Part shown: positions 19,999 through 28,151 of the stretch, piece after piece
Layout of the letters: each line of letters starts with the position of its first letter
Numbering within the stretch: position 1 is the stretch's first letter
Origin: Eikenella sp963548155
Lineage (GTDB): Bacteria > Pseudomonadota > Gammaproteobacteria > Burkholderiales > Neisseriaceae
Length of the DNA: 64,000 nucleotides
Reading direction: 5' to 3'
Assembly (NCBI GenBank): GCA_963548155.1
Contig: CAUUTP010000002.1
Span: forward strand, 14,375-78,374
Translations under genes and position numbers: made by a program
The notes under the pieces: generated by a model
Databases searched by the model: none
Told to the model about the DNA's origin: nothing
Seen by the model: the letters and a program-made list of their open reading frames with translations, nothing else

Positions 19999-21426
19999 AT
20001 GAGTAATGTGTTTGCAAGATCCGGCACGGTAGCCAATATGCGCGCTGGCAATGCCGTAATTGCCGCACTGTTGGGCGGAACGAATGCGATGCGCGCCGCC
20101 GGCAAGTCGTATCTGCCGCAATGGCCGCAAGAATCGGAGGAAAGCTACAAACTGCGTTTACAGTCTTCTACCCTGCTGCCGGTAATGCGTGAGACGATTG
20201 GGCAGATGGTCGGTCGTGTGTTTTTTAAAGACGTCGATACCGACAAAGTTTCAGGCAGCCTGAAGCCGCTGCTGGATAATGTGGATTTACAGAACAATAA
20301 TCTATCGGTGTTTTGCTCGGCATGGTTTGCCGATGCACTGGCCTTCGGCTCGTCTTATGTGCTGGTGGATTTCCCAAGTGCGGAAGGTAACCGGACGCTG
20401 GCTGATGATAAGGCGCAAGGGTTGCGTCCATATCTGGTGCTGATCCGTAATGCTGATGTGCTTGGTTGGCGTAGCGAGATGCGCCACGGTGTGCCGGTAT
20501 GTACACAGTTCCGTTATCAGCAGTCAATCGTAGTGCCGGATGGTGATTTTGGCGAGAAGACGATTGAACAGGTCAATGTACTGGAGCCTGGGTTGGTAAG
20601 ACGTTATCGCAAGGACGATAACGGCGCATGGGCGCTGCATGAGGAGAACTTGATGCAGCGTGGCGGTAATCCGCTGGATTATGTGCCGGTAGTGGAATTG
20701 GCTCCGGAAAAGACAGGCTTCTTTACCGGACGCCCTCCTTTGTTGGAATTGGCGCATTTGAACGTGAAGCATTGGCAGAGCCAGAGCGACCAGGACAATA
20801 TCGTGCATTATGTGCGTGTGCCGTTGTTGGCCTACAGCGGGGAAGAGGATGTGGCTTCCGTAGCGGCGGCGGCAGGCAACATGATTACGCTGGGTAAAGA
20901 CGGTGTGCTGCAATATGTCGAGCATTCCGGCGCGGCCATCGCGGCCGGCGTGAATGCGCTGGAGAAGCTGGAGGCGGATATGCAGGCAGCTGGGGCAAAA
21001 TTGCTGACCCGCACTAAGCTGGCTTTAACTGATAGCCAGGCACGAGATGAGCAAGGCAAAGAAATCAGCCTACTACGCCATTATGCCAACCTACTGGAAG
21101 ACGCTATTGGCAGGCTGTTGGATATGATGGGGCGTTGGGCTGGGATTGAAGATGCCGGCGCGGTGGAAATCAGCGGCAATATCGATGCTGACTACAACCC
21201 CGTTGCCAGCCTGGATGTGCTGCTGAAAATGAACACTGCCGGAGCAATCAGCGATCAAACCTTGTTTGATGAAGCTAAACGGCGCGGCGTGGTGTCAGAT
21301 ATTGCCGATTGGGCTACGGAAAAAGAGCGGCTGAAACAGGAAGCTGAGAGTGCCGAGCCGGCAGGGATGATGTTCGACCAACAAGCGGAACCAAGCAATG
21401 AACATCAACGAACAAGTAGTGCATGA
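19999..21426 (+). CDS. Portal protein (DUF4055 type)
   Basis: 475 residues; the sequence following the terminase with QWPQESEESYKLRLQSSTLL and a C-terminal helical crown region matches the DUF4055 group of portal proteins. It forms the dodecameric channel at the capsid vertex. It overlaps the MuF gene by 29 bp. A Kingella-type DUS (20253-20264) lies in the coding region. Confidence 0.8.
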   Translation: MSNVFARSGTVANMRAGNAVIAALLGGTNAMRAAGKSYLPQWPQESEESYKLRLQSSTLLPVMRETIGQMVGRVFFKDVDTDKVSGSLKPLLDNVDLQNNNLSVFCSAWFADALAFGSSYVLVDFPSAEGNRTLADDKAQGLRPYLVLIRNADVLGWRSEMRHGVPVCTQFRYQQSIVVPDGDFGEKTIEQVNVLEPGLVRRYRKDDNGAWALHEENLMQRGGNPLDYVPVVELAPEKTGFFTGRPPLLELAHLNVKHWQSQSDQDNIVHYVRVPLLAYSGEEDVASVAAAAGNMITLGKDGVLQYVEHSGAAIAAGVNALEKLEADMQAAGAKLLTRTKLALTDSQARDEQGKEISLLRHYANLLEDAIGRLLDMMGRWAGIEDAGAVEISGNIDADYNPVASLDVLLKMNTAGAISDQTLFDEAKRRGVVSDIADWATEKERLKQEAESAEPAGMMFDQQAEPSNEHQRTSSA

Positions 21427-23155
21427 CCTGCTGACGCGGCAAATCGACCTGATGCGCTACGAACGCGGCGTGCGGCGCGAAGTGTTGCAGCAGCTGGAGC
21501 GGATGCAACGCGAAATCGAGGCCAAGCTGCGGCAGTATGATTTGGATACCCTGTCAAAACGGGGAATGGCGGCGCTGCTGGTTGAGATTCAGGAAATCTT
21601 GCGCCGCGATTACGACACAGCTTCAGGCAGCCTGAACACGGCCGAAGTGGTGGATGATGAGGCAGAATGGCTATTTGCTTGGCTGGCTGCGACGGCAGCT
21701 GCCTATAATCTACCCGCCCCGCGTAGGCTGCCTGAAAATCGTCGGCGTGAGCTACATAATCTGCTGGTGGGCGGGCTGACGGTTGCTGAGGCGTTCGCCA
21801 AGCAGCGGGATGACTTGTACAGCAAGCTGAAGTCGCAAATCCGCACTGATGCGCTGGATGCAGCAGTAACGGACACAGCAGCCTTGTTCAAACGGGCGCG
21901 GCAATACGTCGAAGCCACAACGGCCACTTGGATCGGCGCGGTAGTCAATCAAACTGCCTATTGGGTTGGTATGGTGAACCCTTTGATTAAGGGATGGCGG
22001 CATATTTCTGTATTGGATGCGCATACCAGTAGTGTGTGCCTGTTGCGTCACGGCAAGATGTGGGATAAACAGAAAACTCCAATCGGGCATGATTTAGTTT
22101 TCAAGGTGCCGCCGGTTCACGTTCACTGCCGCAGCCGTTTGGTGTGGGTAATGTCATTGGATGATGAATTTGACGGCATCAGCGGCGAAGACTGGGTGAA
22201 AAGCCGCACCCTGTCGCAGCTGCAGGAGCAGTTCGGCCAAGGTATTGGGCAGATGCTGCATGATGGTGCGGTCAGCCTGCATGATGCGGTGAGGAACGGC
22301 GGCTTACAGCCGATGACGCTCAATGAGATGAAACAACGGAACTATGCAGCCCTGTCTGGGAATTTGCGCATCAGGCTGGCAGGCAATAAAATAAGCCCGT
22401 CCAATATATCGGGTGGCAGTGTGCGTACAGACTGGAATAATTTCCCTGATGTGGTACTGATGCACAGCAAAAGCACGATTTCAGGCCATCCGCTTTATCA
22501 GGCGGCTAAAGGCGGTGATTTGGCGAAAGCAGTGGCTTTGGTTGATGACTACCTGAACGACGGCGCATTGAATGAAATTGGGAAATTGCTTACCCCGCAT
22601 CGGAATGTGCGACTGCTGCCTGTCCACGCGGTCGAGATGAGCGGGCGCAATAAGCTGCCGGTTGCTTATGCTGCCTGGTTGGAGCAGCGTTTCGGGCTGC
22701 CGATAGAATATGGTATTGTTCAGGCTGATAAAGTCAGCCGAACAGGTGCGGATGGCTTTGAGCGCCTGGTTAAATCGGTGCGCTTCGACGGCGTGGTTGC
22801 AACGGGGCAGAAATACCTGCTGATTGATGATGCTGTTACCCAAGGCGGAACCATTGCTGATTTGCGTGGGTATATTGAAAGTCGCGGCGGTATTGTGGTG
22901 GGTGCTACTACCTTGATGGGTAAGCCGCACTCTGCTAGACTGACTATCACTAAACCAACTTTAGGCCAGTTGCGCAAATCCCTTAGCAGGGAGTTTGAAG
23001 CGTGGTGGCAGGAGCAATTTGGCTATGACTTTTCAAAACTCACCGAATCGGAAGCGCGGTATATCAATAAACAGTTCACCCGTTCAGGTGCTGACACCGT
23101 CCGAGATACAATCATTGCGCGAAGACTTGAAGCAATCAGTCATGCAGGCTCGTGA
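21398..23155 (+). CDS. MuF-type head morphogenesis protein fused to a phosphoribosyltransferase-like domain
   Basis: 585 residues. Residues about 150-250 form the MuF/SPP1-gp7 domain, with SVLDAHTSSVC and PPVHVHCRSR. Residues about 350-545 look like a type I phosphoribosyltransferase: HPLYQAAKGGD, then a strand-loop YLLIDDAVTQGGTIADL (about 472-488) that matches the PRPP-binding motif, and VVGATTLMGKPHS. MuF proteins enter the capsid in small number and some carry C-terminal toxin domains. Here the domain could be an effector injected with DNA or a nucleotide enzyme. The C-terminal tail overlaps a 55-codon gene. Confidence 0.8.
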   Translation: MNINEQVVHDLLTRQIDLMRYERGVRREVLQQLERMQREIEAKLRQYDLDTLSKRGMAALLVEIQEILRRDYDTASGSLNTAEVVDDEAEWLFAWLAATAAAYNLPAPRRLPENRRRELHNLLVGGLTVAEAFAKQRDDLYSKLKSQIRTDALDAAVTDTAALFKRARQYVEATTATWIGAVVNQTAYWVGMVNPLIKGWRHISVLDAHTSSVCLLRHGKMWDKQKTPIGHDLVFKVPPVHVHCRSRLVWVMSLDDEFDGISGEDWVKSRTLSQLQEQFGQGIGQMLHDGAVSLHDAVRNGGLQPMTLNEMKQRNYAALSGNLRIRLAGNKISPSNISGGSVRTDWNNFPDVVLMHSKSTISGHPLYQAAKGGDLAKAVALVDDYLNDGALNEIGKLLTPHRNVRLLPVHAVEMSGRNKLPVAYAAWLEQRFGLPIEYGIVQADKVSRTGADGFERLVKSVRFDGVVATGQKYLLIDDAVTQGGTIADLRGYIESRGGIVVGATTLMGKPHSARLTITKPTLGQLRKSLSREFEAWWQEQFGYDFSKLTESEARYINKQFTRSGADTVRDTIIARRLEAISHAGS

Positions 23156-23192
23156 AATTATTGCCGACATGACGGCAAGGCGTAGCGCTTAA
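23025..23192 (+). CDS. 55-residue helical protein overlapping the MuF-PRTase gene
   Basis: ATG 23025 (AGGAG 10 nt upstream) encodes MTFQNSPNRKRGISINSSPV, then LTPSEIQSLREDLKQSVMQ and a charged helical end. It overlaps the last 131 bp of the MuF gene in another frame and extends 37 bp beyond. Its sequence is coherent and helical. It may be a small structural protein or, if the PRTase is toxic, an immunity protein; the latter is only inferred from position. Confidence 0.5.
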   Translation: MTFQNSPNRKRGISINSSPVQVLTPSEIQSLREDLKQSVMQAREIIADMTARRSA

Positions 23193-23200
23193 CCAATAAA

Positions 23201-23228
23201 GCCACTCCAAACAGCGGAGTGGCTTTTT
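23201..23228 (+). terminator. Rho-independent terminator after the MuF gene
   Basis: GCCACTCC (23201-23208) pairs with GGAGTGGC (23216-23223), followed by TTTTT. Confidence 0.85.
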
Positions 23229-23250
23229 GTTGTTCCCTTTTAGGGCTTGC

Positions 23251-23292
23251 GGCCGTTTTAATTCCCTGTGATTCAAGGGAATTAAAACGGCC
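23251..23292. repeat. Perfect 17-bp inverted repeat
   Basis: Arms GGCCGTTTTAATTCCCT (23251-23267) and its exact complement (23276-23292) flank an 8-nt loop GTGATTCA. The stem is far longer than neighbouring terminators, and its tail TTTATCTT is only weakly T-rich. It may be a strong terminator, an RNA processing site or a protein-binding site. Confidence 0.8.
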
Positions 23293-23329
23293 TTTATCTT
23301 GCCTGATGCACGGAAATGCACAGGTGCCT

Positions 23330-23350
23330 GCGGCGGATGCCGCTTTTTTT
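23330..23350 (+). terminator. Rho-independent terminator before the scaffold gene
   Basis: GCGGC/GCCGC hairpin (23330-23334 and 23339-23343) with seven T's, the third hairpin in 150 bp, ending 15 bp before the scaffold start. Confidence 0.7.
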
Positions 23351-23365
23351 ATGGAGTAATGAAAC

Positions 23366-24106
23366 GTGAGACTGAAACTGGATGAACAGGGTAATGCGGT
23401 ATTGCAGGATGGCAAGCCAGTGTATGTGCATGATGACGGCAAGGAAGTGCCATTTGATGCACCGGGGGCGATGGCAAAGATCGCCAGCCTGAATGCAGAA
23501 GCCAAAACCCACCGCGAGGCGAAAGAAGCGGCGGAAGCCAAGCTGAAAGCCTTTGATGGTATCGAAGATGCAGAGGCGGCCAAAAAGGCGCTAGCTACGG
23601 TCAAAAACTTGGACGACAAAAAGCTGGTGGATGCCGGCGAAGTGGAAAAGTTGAAGGCTGAGGTCATTAAAACCTATGACGAGAAGCTGGCGGCAGCAAC
23701 CGCAGAGGCCGACAAAATCCGCTCTCAGTTCCACAATGAACTTATCGGCGGGTCATTCGCTCGTTCCAAAGTGATCGCGGACAAGCTGGCGATCCCGTCT
23801 GATGTGGCGCAAGCATTTTTCGGCAGGCATTTTGCCATTTCCGAAGACGGCAAAGTGGTAGCGAAAGATGCGGCTGGTAACGATATTTTCAGCCGTACGC
23901 GCCCAGGTGAGAAAGCTGATTTTGATGAAGCATTGGAAGCTTTGATTGACGCCTATCCGAATAAGGACAGCATCCTGAAAGGGTCGCAGTCCTCCGGCGG
24001 CGGAACTCAGGCAACAGGCGGCGGCAGCGGCAAGGGCTCGCTGGCCGACTGCAAAACCGATGCCGAAAAAGTGGCTTTCTTGCAGGGCAAGTACGGTAAA
24101 CAGTAA
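23366..24106 (+). CDS. Head scaffold-like protein
   Basis: 246 residues, GTG start with GGAG 9 nt upstream. Long charged helices (residues about 30-120, repeated AKTHREAKEAAEAKLKAF-like segments) and a glycine/serine-rich linker near the C-terminus (GSQSSGGGTQATGGGSGKG) are typical of scaffolding proteins encoded directly before the capsid gene. It would direct procapsid assembly and be removed later. Confidence 0.75.
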   Translation: MRLKLDEQGNAVLQDGKPVYVHDDGKEVPFDAPGAMAKIASLNAEAKTHREAKEAAEAKLKAFDGIEDAEAAKKALATVKNLDDKKLVDAGEVEKLKAEVIKTYDEKLAAATAEADKIRSQFHNELIGGSFARSKVIADKLAIPSDVAQAFFGRHFAISEDGKVVAKDAAGNDIFSRTRPGEKADFDEALEALIDAYPNKDSILKGSQSSGGGTQATGGGSGKGSLADCKTDAEKVAFLQGKYGKQ

Positions 24107-24128
24107 TTTTTATTGAAAGGAAAGCATA

Positions 24129-25088
24129 ATGGCTTTTGATTTACAGGTGTTTAACGCCCAAACCCGAGATGTGATGACCGAAACCATCGATCAGGACATT
24201 GCTAAATTCAACGAAGCCTCCGGCGGGGCAATCGTGCTGATGAATAAGCCATTTGAAGGCGATTTCTCTATCGAAGCTGCCTTCCAGGCTATCGGCGGGC
24301 TGGTGCGCCGCCGTGATGCTTACGGCAGCGGCGCACTGACATCGAAACGACTGAAAGAAATGTTGGATGTAGCGGTGAAAGTGGCTGCCGGTACTGAGCC
24401 GATTGAGTTCGAGCCGGGGCAATACCACTGGACGCTGCGCAATCCTGAGCTGGCCGCAATCAAAATCGGCGAGCAGTTGGCAAAGGCACGGATGGCAGAT
24501 ATGCTGAATGCTGCTATTCGCTGTGCTGTTGCGGCCATTGGCAACAATACCGCCATGAAACATGATGCCTCTTCTGCTGCGCCGACCTTTAATGCTCTGA
24601 ATGCGGGCGCAGCGAAGATGGGCGACCGCTCCGGCGCCTTGCGTGCGTGGGTTCTGCATTCCACCACAATTCACAACCTGTACGACAACGCGCTGACCAA
24701 CGCCGAGCGCCTGTTTACTTACGAAGGCATCAACGTGGTACGCGATCCGTTCGGACGGGTATTTGTGGTGACCGATGCGCCGGATCTGGCGGATTCATCC
24801 GGTGGTAGTGGTACCAAGTACAACACACTTGGCTTGGTAGAAAACGCCATCGTGGTAAACGACAGCAACGATTTCAACGCCGTCATCCAACCTGTAACCG
24901 GCAAGGAAAATCTCGGCGCAGTGTATCAGGCCGAATGGTCTTACGGCGTGGCGCTGAAAGGCTATGCTTGGGATATGGCCAATGGTGGCAAATCCCCGAA
25001 TGACGTCAAACTTGGCACCGGTACCAACTGGGATAAAGTGGCGACCAGCAACAAAGACACTGCCGGCGTATTGGTAGTAACCAAGTAA
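24129..25088 (+). CDS. Major capsid protein
   Basis: 319 residues following the scaffold gene with GAAAGGAAAGC as ribosome site. The protein has an N-terminal helical region, IEFEPGQYHWTLRNPELAAI and a spine-like helix ARMADMLNAAIRCAVAAIG. Size and order fit a HK97-fold coat protein; the fold is inferred. It should be the most abundant virion protein. Confidence 0.85.
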   Translation: MAFDLQVFNAQTRDVMTETIDQDIAKFNEASGGAIVLMNKPFEGDFSIEAAFQAIGGLVRRRDAYGSGALTSKRLKEMLDVAVKVAAGTEPIEFEPGQYHWTLRNPELAAIKIGEQLAKARMADMLNAAIRCAVAAIGNNTAMKHDASSAAPTFNALNAGAAKMGDRSGALRAWVLHSTTIHNLYDNALTNAERLFTYEGINVVRDPFGRVFVVTDAPDLADSSGGSGTKYNTLGLVENAIVVNDSNDFNAVIQPVTGKENLGAVYQAEWSYGVALKGYAWDMANGGKSPNDVKLGTGTNWDKVATSNKDTAGVLVVTK

Positions 25089-25095
25089 CCTGATC

Positions 25096-25120
25096 AGGGC
25101 GGCTTATGCCGCCCTTTTTT
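25096..25120 (+). terminator. Rho-independent terminator after the capsid gene
   Basis: AGGGCGGC (25096-25103), loop TTAT, GCCGCCCT (25108-25115) and T-run. Likely partial, lowering expression of the connector genes relative to capsid. Confidence 0.85.
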
Positions 25121-25130
25121 GGAGAGAACT

Positions 25131-25421
25131 ATGAGCGAACGACCGATTATCTACGAACCACATCCGGTAACGCCTGAGCGCAAGGCCGAACTGCTGGCGC
25201 AGGGCTATTGCATTATTGATGCCAAGTATCAGCCTGCAGATGAACAGCAGGATGCCACTCCGCCTGCCAGCACGCCTAAACAAATGAAGGTTGATGAATT
25301 GCGCGCGGAATTGACGGCGCGAGGCATTGAATTTGATGAGAAAGCCAAGAAAGACGATCTGCTGGCTTTGTTAGAGCAGGCGCTGGCTGCTGAGAAAGAA
25401 GGCGGCGGAGATGGCGCTTAA
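25131..25421 (+). CDS. Small phage protein with C-terminal HeH/LEM domain
   Basis: 96 residues, ATG 25131 with GGAGAG upstream. The C-terminal half, MKVDELRAELTARGIEFDEK followed by KDDLLALLEQA, matches the HeH/LEM-type SAP-like domain found in small head proteins beside capsid genes. It may bind DNA or act as a head accessory protein. It overlaps the next gene by 11 bp. Confidence 0.7.
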   Translation: MSERPIIYEPHPVTPERKAELLAQGYCIIDAKYQPADEQQDATPPASTPKQMKVDELRAELTARGIEFDEKAKKDDLLALLEQALAAEKEGGGDGA

Positions 25422-25836
25422 TGTACCGGCAGATAGTTATGTTGGTGTAGCCGATGCTGACCGCTACCATCAGATGCGGCAGTCCGCCGCTGCATGGGCA
25501 GCGTTGGATGAGCTGACTAAAGAGCGGATGCTGGTGTCGGCATCTGACTATTTGGACGCTAATTTCAGGCTGAAAAACGGCTTGAATGCGGCGATGCGGA
25601 GTGGAGAAAAACCGGTACACCCGCAGGTGCAGAAAGCAGTCTGTGAGCTGGCTTTGCAGCAGCAGCTGAACAGCAACGAGAAGCCGAGACAGCAGAGTGT
25701 GAAGGTTGGTGAAATCGCGGTTACTTATGCGATAGGCAACACTAATACGGAACGTTTCGACTATGTGGCAGCCTTGCTGTACGGGATGTATGAACCGCGC
25801 AAAGGTGTTCACATGGTGCCAATGCCGAGAGGGTAG
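25411..25836 (+). CDS. Head-tail connector, DnaT-like ssDNA-binding family
   Basis: 141 residues with YVGVADADRYHQMRQSAAAW and LDANFRLKNGL, which I recognise from the phage family annotated as DnaT-like ssDNA-binding, functionally the gp6-like adaptor that docks below the portal. Position after capsid and LEM gene agrees. Confidence 0.75.
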   Translation: MALNVPADSYVGVADADRYHQMRQSAAAWAALDELTKERMLVSASDYLDANFRLKNGLNAAMRSGEKPVHPQVQKAVCELALQQQLNSNEKPRQQSVKVGEIAVTYAIGNTNTERFDYVAALLYGMYEPRKGVHMVPMPRG

Positions 25837-25838
25837 TC

Positions 25839-26222
25839 ATGTTTGATTATGCAGGATTGGAAGCGGTGGCTGCCGATGTGATCGCCGACTTTGGGCGGGA
25901 TTGCACGGTTACGGTCAGCAGCAGTCGTTATGATGTGGAAACGTCGCGCACGGTTCAGCAGACGCAGAGCTATGTTGGGAAATGTGTGTTCGGCAATCTG
26001 AACGAAAAGCATATCGGTATTTTAAATAGCTTAGGTAGTTCGCGTGGCGAATCACATCTGGTGCAGGCCGGCGATATGCTGGTTACGGCTACTGCATCCT
26101 GTAATCTGCAAACCGGCTGCCTCTTGGAGTGCGGCGGCGAGGCTTGGCGGGTGGTTAGTGTCATGCCTATCAAGCCGGCTTCTGTAGTAGCGGCTTATCA
26201 GGCGCAGGCACGGAGGGAGTGA
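25839..26222 (+). CDS. Head closure or head-tail adaptor protein
   Basis: 127 residues, mostly beta, starting MFDYAGLEAVAADVIADFG. Two base pairs follow the preceding stop. The placement between the connector and HK97 gp10-like genes fits a head-closure (stopper) protein. No named family is certain. Confidence 0.6.
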   Translation: MFDYAGLEAVAADVIADFGRDCTVTVSSSRYDVETSRTVQQTQSYVGKCVFGNLNEKHIGILNSLGSSRGESHLVQAGDMLVTATASCNLQTGCLLECGGEAWRVVSVMPIKPASVVAAYQAQARRE

Positions 26223-26383
26223 TGGAAACGTTGAAGGCACTTAATCAGATTGTGGTTAGCCTGGTGGAAATCGCGGGCATGGCTTTACTGTTGGTGCTGG
26301 CGTTTCTGTTGGTGGCTGCGTTGGCATTGCTGCCGCTGGGTTTGCTTGGATGGCTGTTGGTTTGGCTGTGGGGGTTGTTATGA
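26222..26383 (+). CDS. 53-residue hydrophobic membrane protein
   Basis: The start overlaps the preceding stop (TGATG) and the stop overlaps the gp10-like start (ATGA). After METLKALNQIVVSLVEIAG the chain is almost entirely hydrophobic (residues 11-53), with many leucines and tryptophans: one long or two short membrane helices. A membrane protein within the connector block is unusual. Confidence 0.6.
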   Translation: METLKALNQIVVSLVEIAGMALLLVLAFLLVAALALLPLGLLGWLLVWLWGLL

Positions 26384-26775
26384 GCGGCTTCGGCAGCCAA
26401 ATCAGCGCATGGGCGGACGCAGTGCGGCAGAAATTGGATGCGGCAGCGGATGAAATCGTGCAGGAAACCCACCGCCGGTTATTGGATCAAACGCCGGTAG
26501 ACAGTGGCGACCTGAAAGCCAGCTGGACGCAGTCAGTCAGCGTGCTGCCGACTGCGTTCAACGGCTCGACGGTAACAGCTAAAGCCGGGCAGGTGGTATA
26601 TATCGCCACAGACAAGGTATATGCGCCGATTATTGAATACGGGCTGTATCCCAATCCGCCGAAACGCCCGACCGGCCGCACAGCCAATGGCTACTCCACC
26701 CAAGCGCCGCAAGGCATGGTGCGGATTACGGTAACCAATATGCAGAACTGGCTGGAGGGTAAACAATGGACTTAA
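26380..26775 (+). CDS. HK97 gp10-like tail completion protein
   Basis: 131 residues from ATG 26380 (GGGGG upstream). HRRLLDQTPVDSGDLKASW and APIIEYGLYPN are the conserved motifs of the HK97 gp10 family, which acts at the head-tail interface. It overlaps the next gene by 10 bp. Confidence 0.85.
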   Translation: MSGFGSQISAWADAVRQKLDAAADEIVQETHRRLLDQTPVDSGDLKASWTQSVSVLPTAFNGSTVTAKAGQVVYIATDKVYAPIIEYGLYPNPPKRPTGRTANGYSTQAPQGMVRITVTNMQNWLEGKQWT

Positions 26776-27155
26776 CCGCGCAAATTCGCCGCGCCTTGGA
26801 AAAGGCGGTGGCCGGCTATGCCCAATCACACCGCTTGCCGCTGGTGCCGGAAAATACCGACACCAGGCAGCCGAGCGGGGCGTATCTGCAAACCGCACTT
26901 CTGCCGGCCGATACGATGCAAGGCACGCTTAATGCGGCCAAGTACAGCGGGATATTTCAAATCACGGTGTATGTGCCACAAAACAGCGGTGCCGGGCAGG
27001 CGGACGAAATCGCGGCGGAGTTGATGAACCTGTTCCGGCGCGGTGGCAAGTTCGGCGTGGTGGCTATTCGCCAGCATCCAAGCCGCAGCAAGGGCTATAT
27101 GCTGGACGGTCGCTATGCGGTGGCGGTAAGTGTGCTGTATTTGGCAATTGAGTAG
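26766..27155 (+). CDS. Tail terminator-like protein (DUF4128)
   Basis: 129 residues, alpha/beta, with AKYSGIFQITVYVPQNSGAG and DEIAAELMNLFRRG. This is the usual look and position of the tail terminator (lambda U-like), which caps the tail tube and binds the head. The ORF ends just before a DUS (27157-27168). Confidence 0.7.
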   Translation: MDLTAQIRRALEKAVAGYAQSHRLPLVPENTDTRQPSGAYLQTALLPADTMQGTLNAAKYSGIFQITVYVPQNSGAGQADEIAAELMNLFRRGGKFGVVAIRQHPSRSKGYMLDGRYAVAVSVLYLAIE

Positions 27156-27182
27156 TTTCAGGTAGCCTGTTTCAGGCGTTAT

Positions 27183-27204
27183 CCCCGCGTAGGCGGGCTT
27201 TTTT
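27183..27204 (+). terminator. Rho-independent terminator
   Basis: CCCGC/GCGGG hairpin (27184-27188 and 27193-27197) with six T's, directly before the tail tube gene. Confidence 0.7.
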
Positions 27205-27217
27205 ATGGAGATTGGAT

Positions 27218-27682
27218 ATGGGTTCCAAATATATGTTGGCAGAGGGTACGACCCTGCAGATGTCAAAAGAGGAAGTGAAGGATACTTCCGGCAATATTGC
27301 TACCGGGGCAACCCCGGTAACGTATGTCGATTTGGCCGACACCACGAAAACCATCGATTACAGCGGTGAATCGACCGATGAAGTGGATGTTACCACGCTG
27401 GCTTCGGAAGGCTTTAAAGAAACAGCACTGGGATTGACTGACCCCGGTGAATTTTCCTTCACCGGCCATTATGTGCCAAGCGACAACGGCCAAAAGGAGA
27501 TCGTTAAAGCGGCAGAAGACAAGAAGCTGCGCTTGTTTAAGGTTAAGTTCCCTGATAACACGGTTTTCCTTGTGATGGGGCGCGTTAAAACCAATAAATG
27601 GAACGTATCCGGCGTGGCCGATGTAGTAAGCCGAGATGTAACCATCCGACTGTCCGGCAAGCCGAAGCTGACGGTGGGTTGA
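27218..27682 (+). CDS. Major tail tube protein
   Basis: 154 residues starting at ATG 27218 (GGAG 7 nt upstream; an upstream TTG at 27212 is less likely). The beta-rich sequence with SGESTDEVDVTTLASEGFKE and GEFSFTGHYV matches the phage tail tube family. It is encoded just before the tail chaperones, the canonical position of lambda V. Confidence 0.85.
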   Translation: MGSKYMLAEGTTLQMSKEEVKDTSGNIATGATPVTYVDLADTTKTIDYSGESTDEVDVTTLASEGFKETALGLTDPGEFSFTGHYVPSDNGQKEIVKAAEDKKLRLFKVKFPDNTVFLVMGRVKTNKWNVSGVADVVSRDVTIRLSGKPKLTVG

Positions 27683-27740
27683 TGCTGGGGCTGTCTACTT
27701 CAGGCAGCCTTTTATATTTTTGATTTCAGGAGATTTATTC

Positions 27741-28151
27741 ATGGATTTAAAGGAACTGCAAGGCGTTTCCAATGATCGTTTCAACGAAACTCACGAGTTT
27801 CACCCAAAGCACCCGACAACTGGGGCGGAACTGGGTTTTACCATCACTATCCGCAGTATGCGTTCTGACGAAATGTTGCGCCTGATGAATCGACTGTCCC
27901 GTGAAGCACAGTTGAAGGCAACTAAAGAACAGCGCACCGGCAAGGCTGAGGTAGAAACAATGGAGCAGGCGATTGCCCGCGATATTGAGACTGCCTGCGT
28001 GCTGACGGTATCGTTCGACGGCCTGAAAGACGACGGTAAAGAAGTGGGAAGCGATGCTGAAGCCATTAAATCCGTGCTGTCGCAATATACCTGGCTGCGT
28101 AAGCAGATCATGGACGAAGCGGCAGAAGAGCAAAATTTTTTCAAGGCGTAA
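27741..28151 (+). CDS. Tail assembly chaperone (G-like)
   Basis: 136 residues, start 27741 with AGGAG. It contains FTITIRSMRSDEMLRLMN and ends shortly after a slippery stretch AAATTTTTTC (28133-28142). A -1 shift there continues into the downstream frame, giving a 266-residue fusion as in lambda G-GT. It binds the tape measure before tail polymerisation. Confidence 0.85.
   Translation: MDLKELQGVSNDRFNETHEFHPKHPTTGAELGFTITIRSMRSDEMLRLMNRLSREAQLKATKEQRTGKAEVETMEQAIARDIETACVLTVSFDGLKDDGKEVGSDAEAIKSVLSQYTWLRKQIMDEAAEEQNFFKA
28133..28142 (+). promoter_or_regulatory. Programmed -1 frameshift slippery sequence
   Basis: In the zero frame the codons are CAA AAT TTT TTC; both A AAT TTT and T TTT TTC fit the X XXY YYZ rule, and the zero frame stops three codons later (28149-28151). 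Confidence 0.8.
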
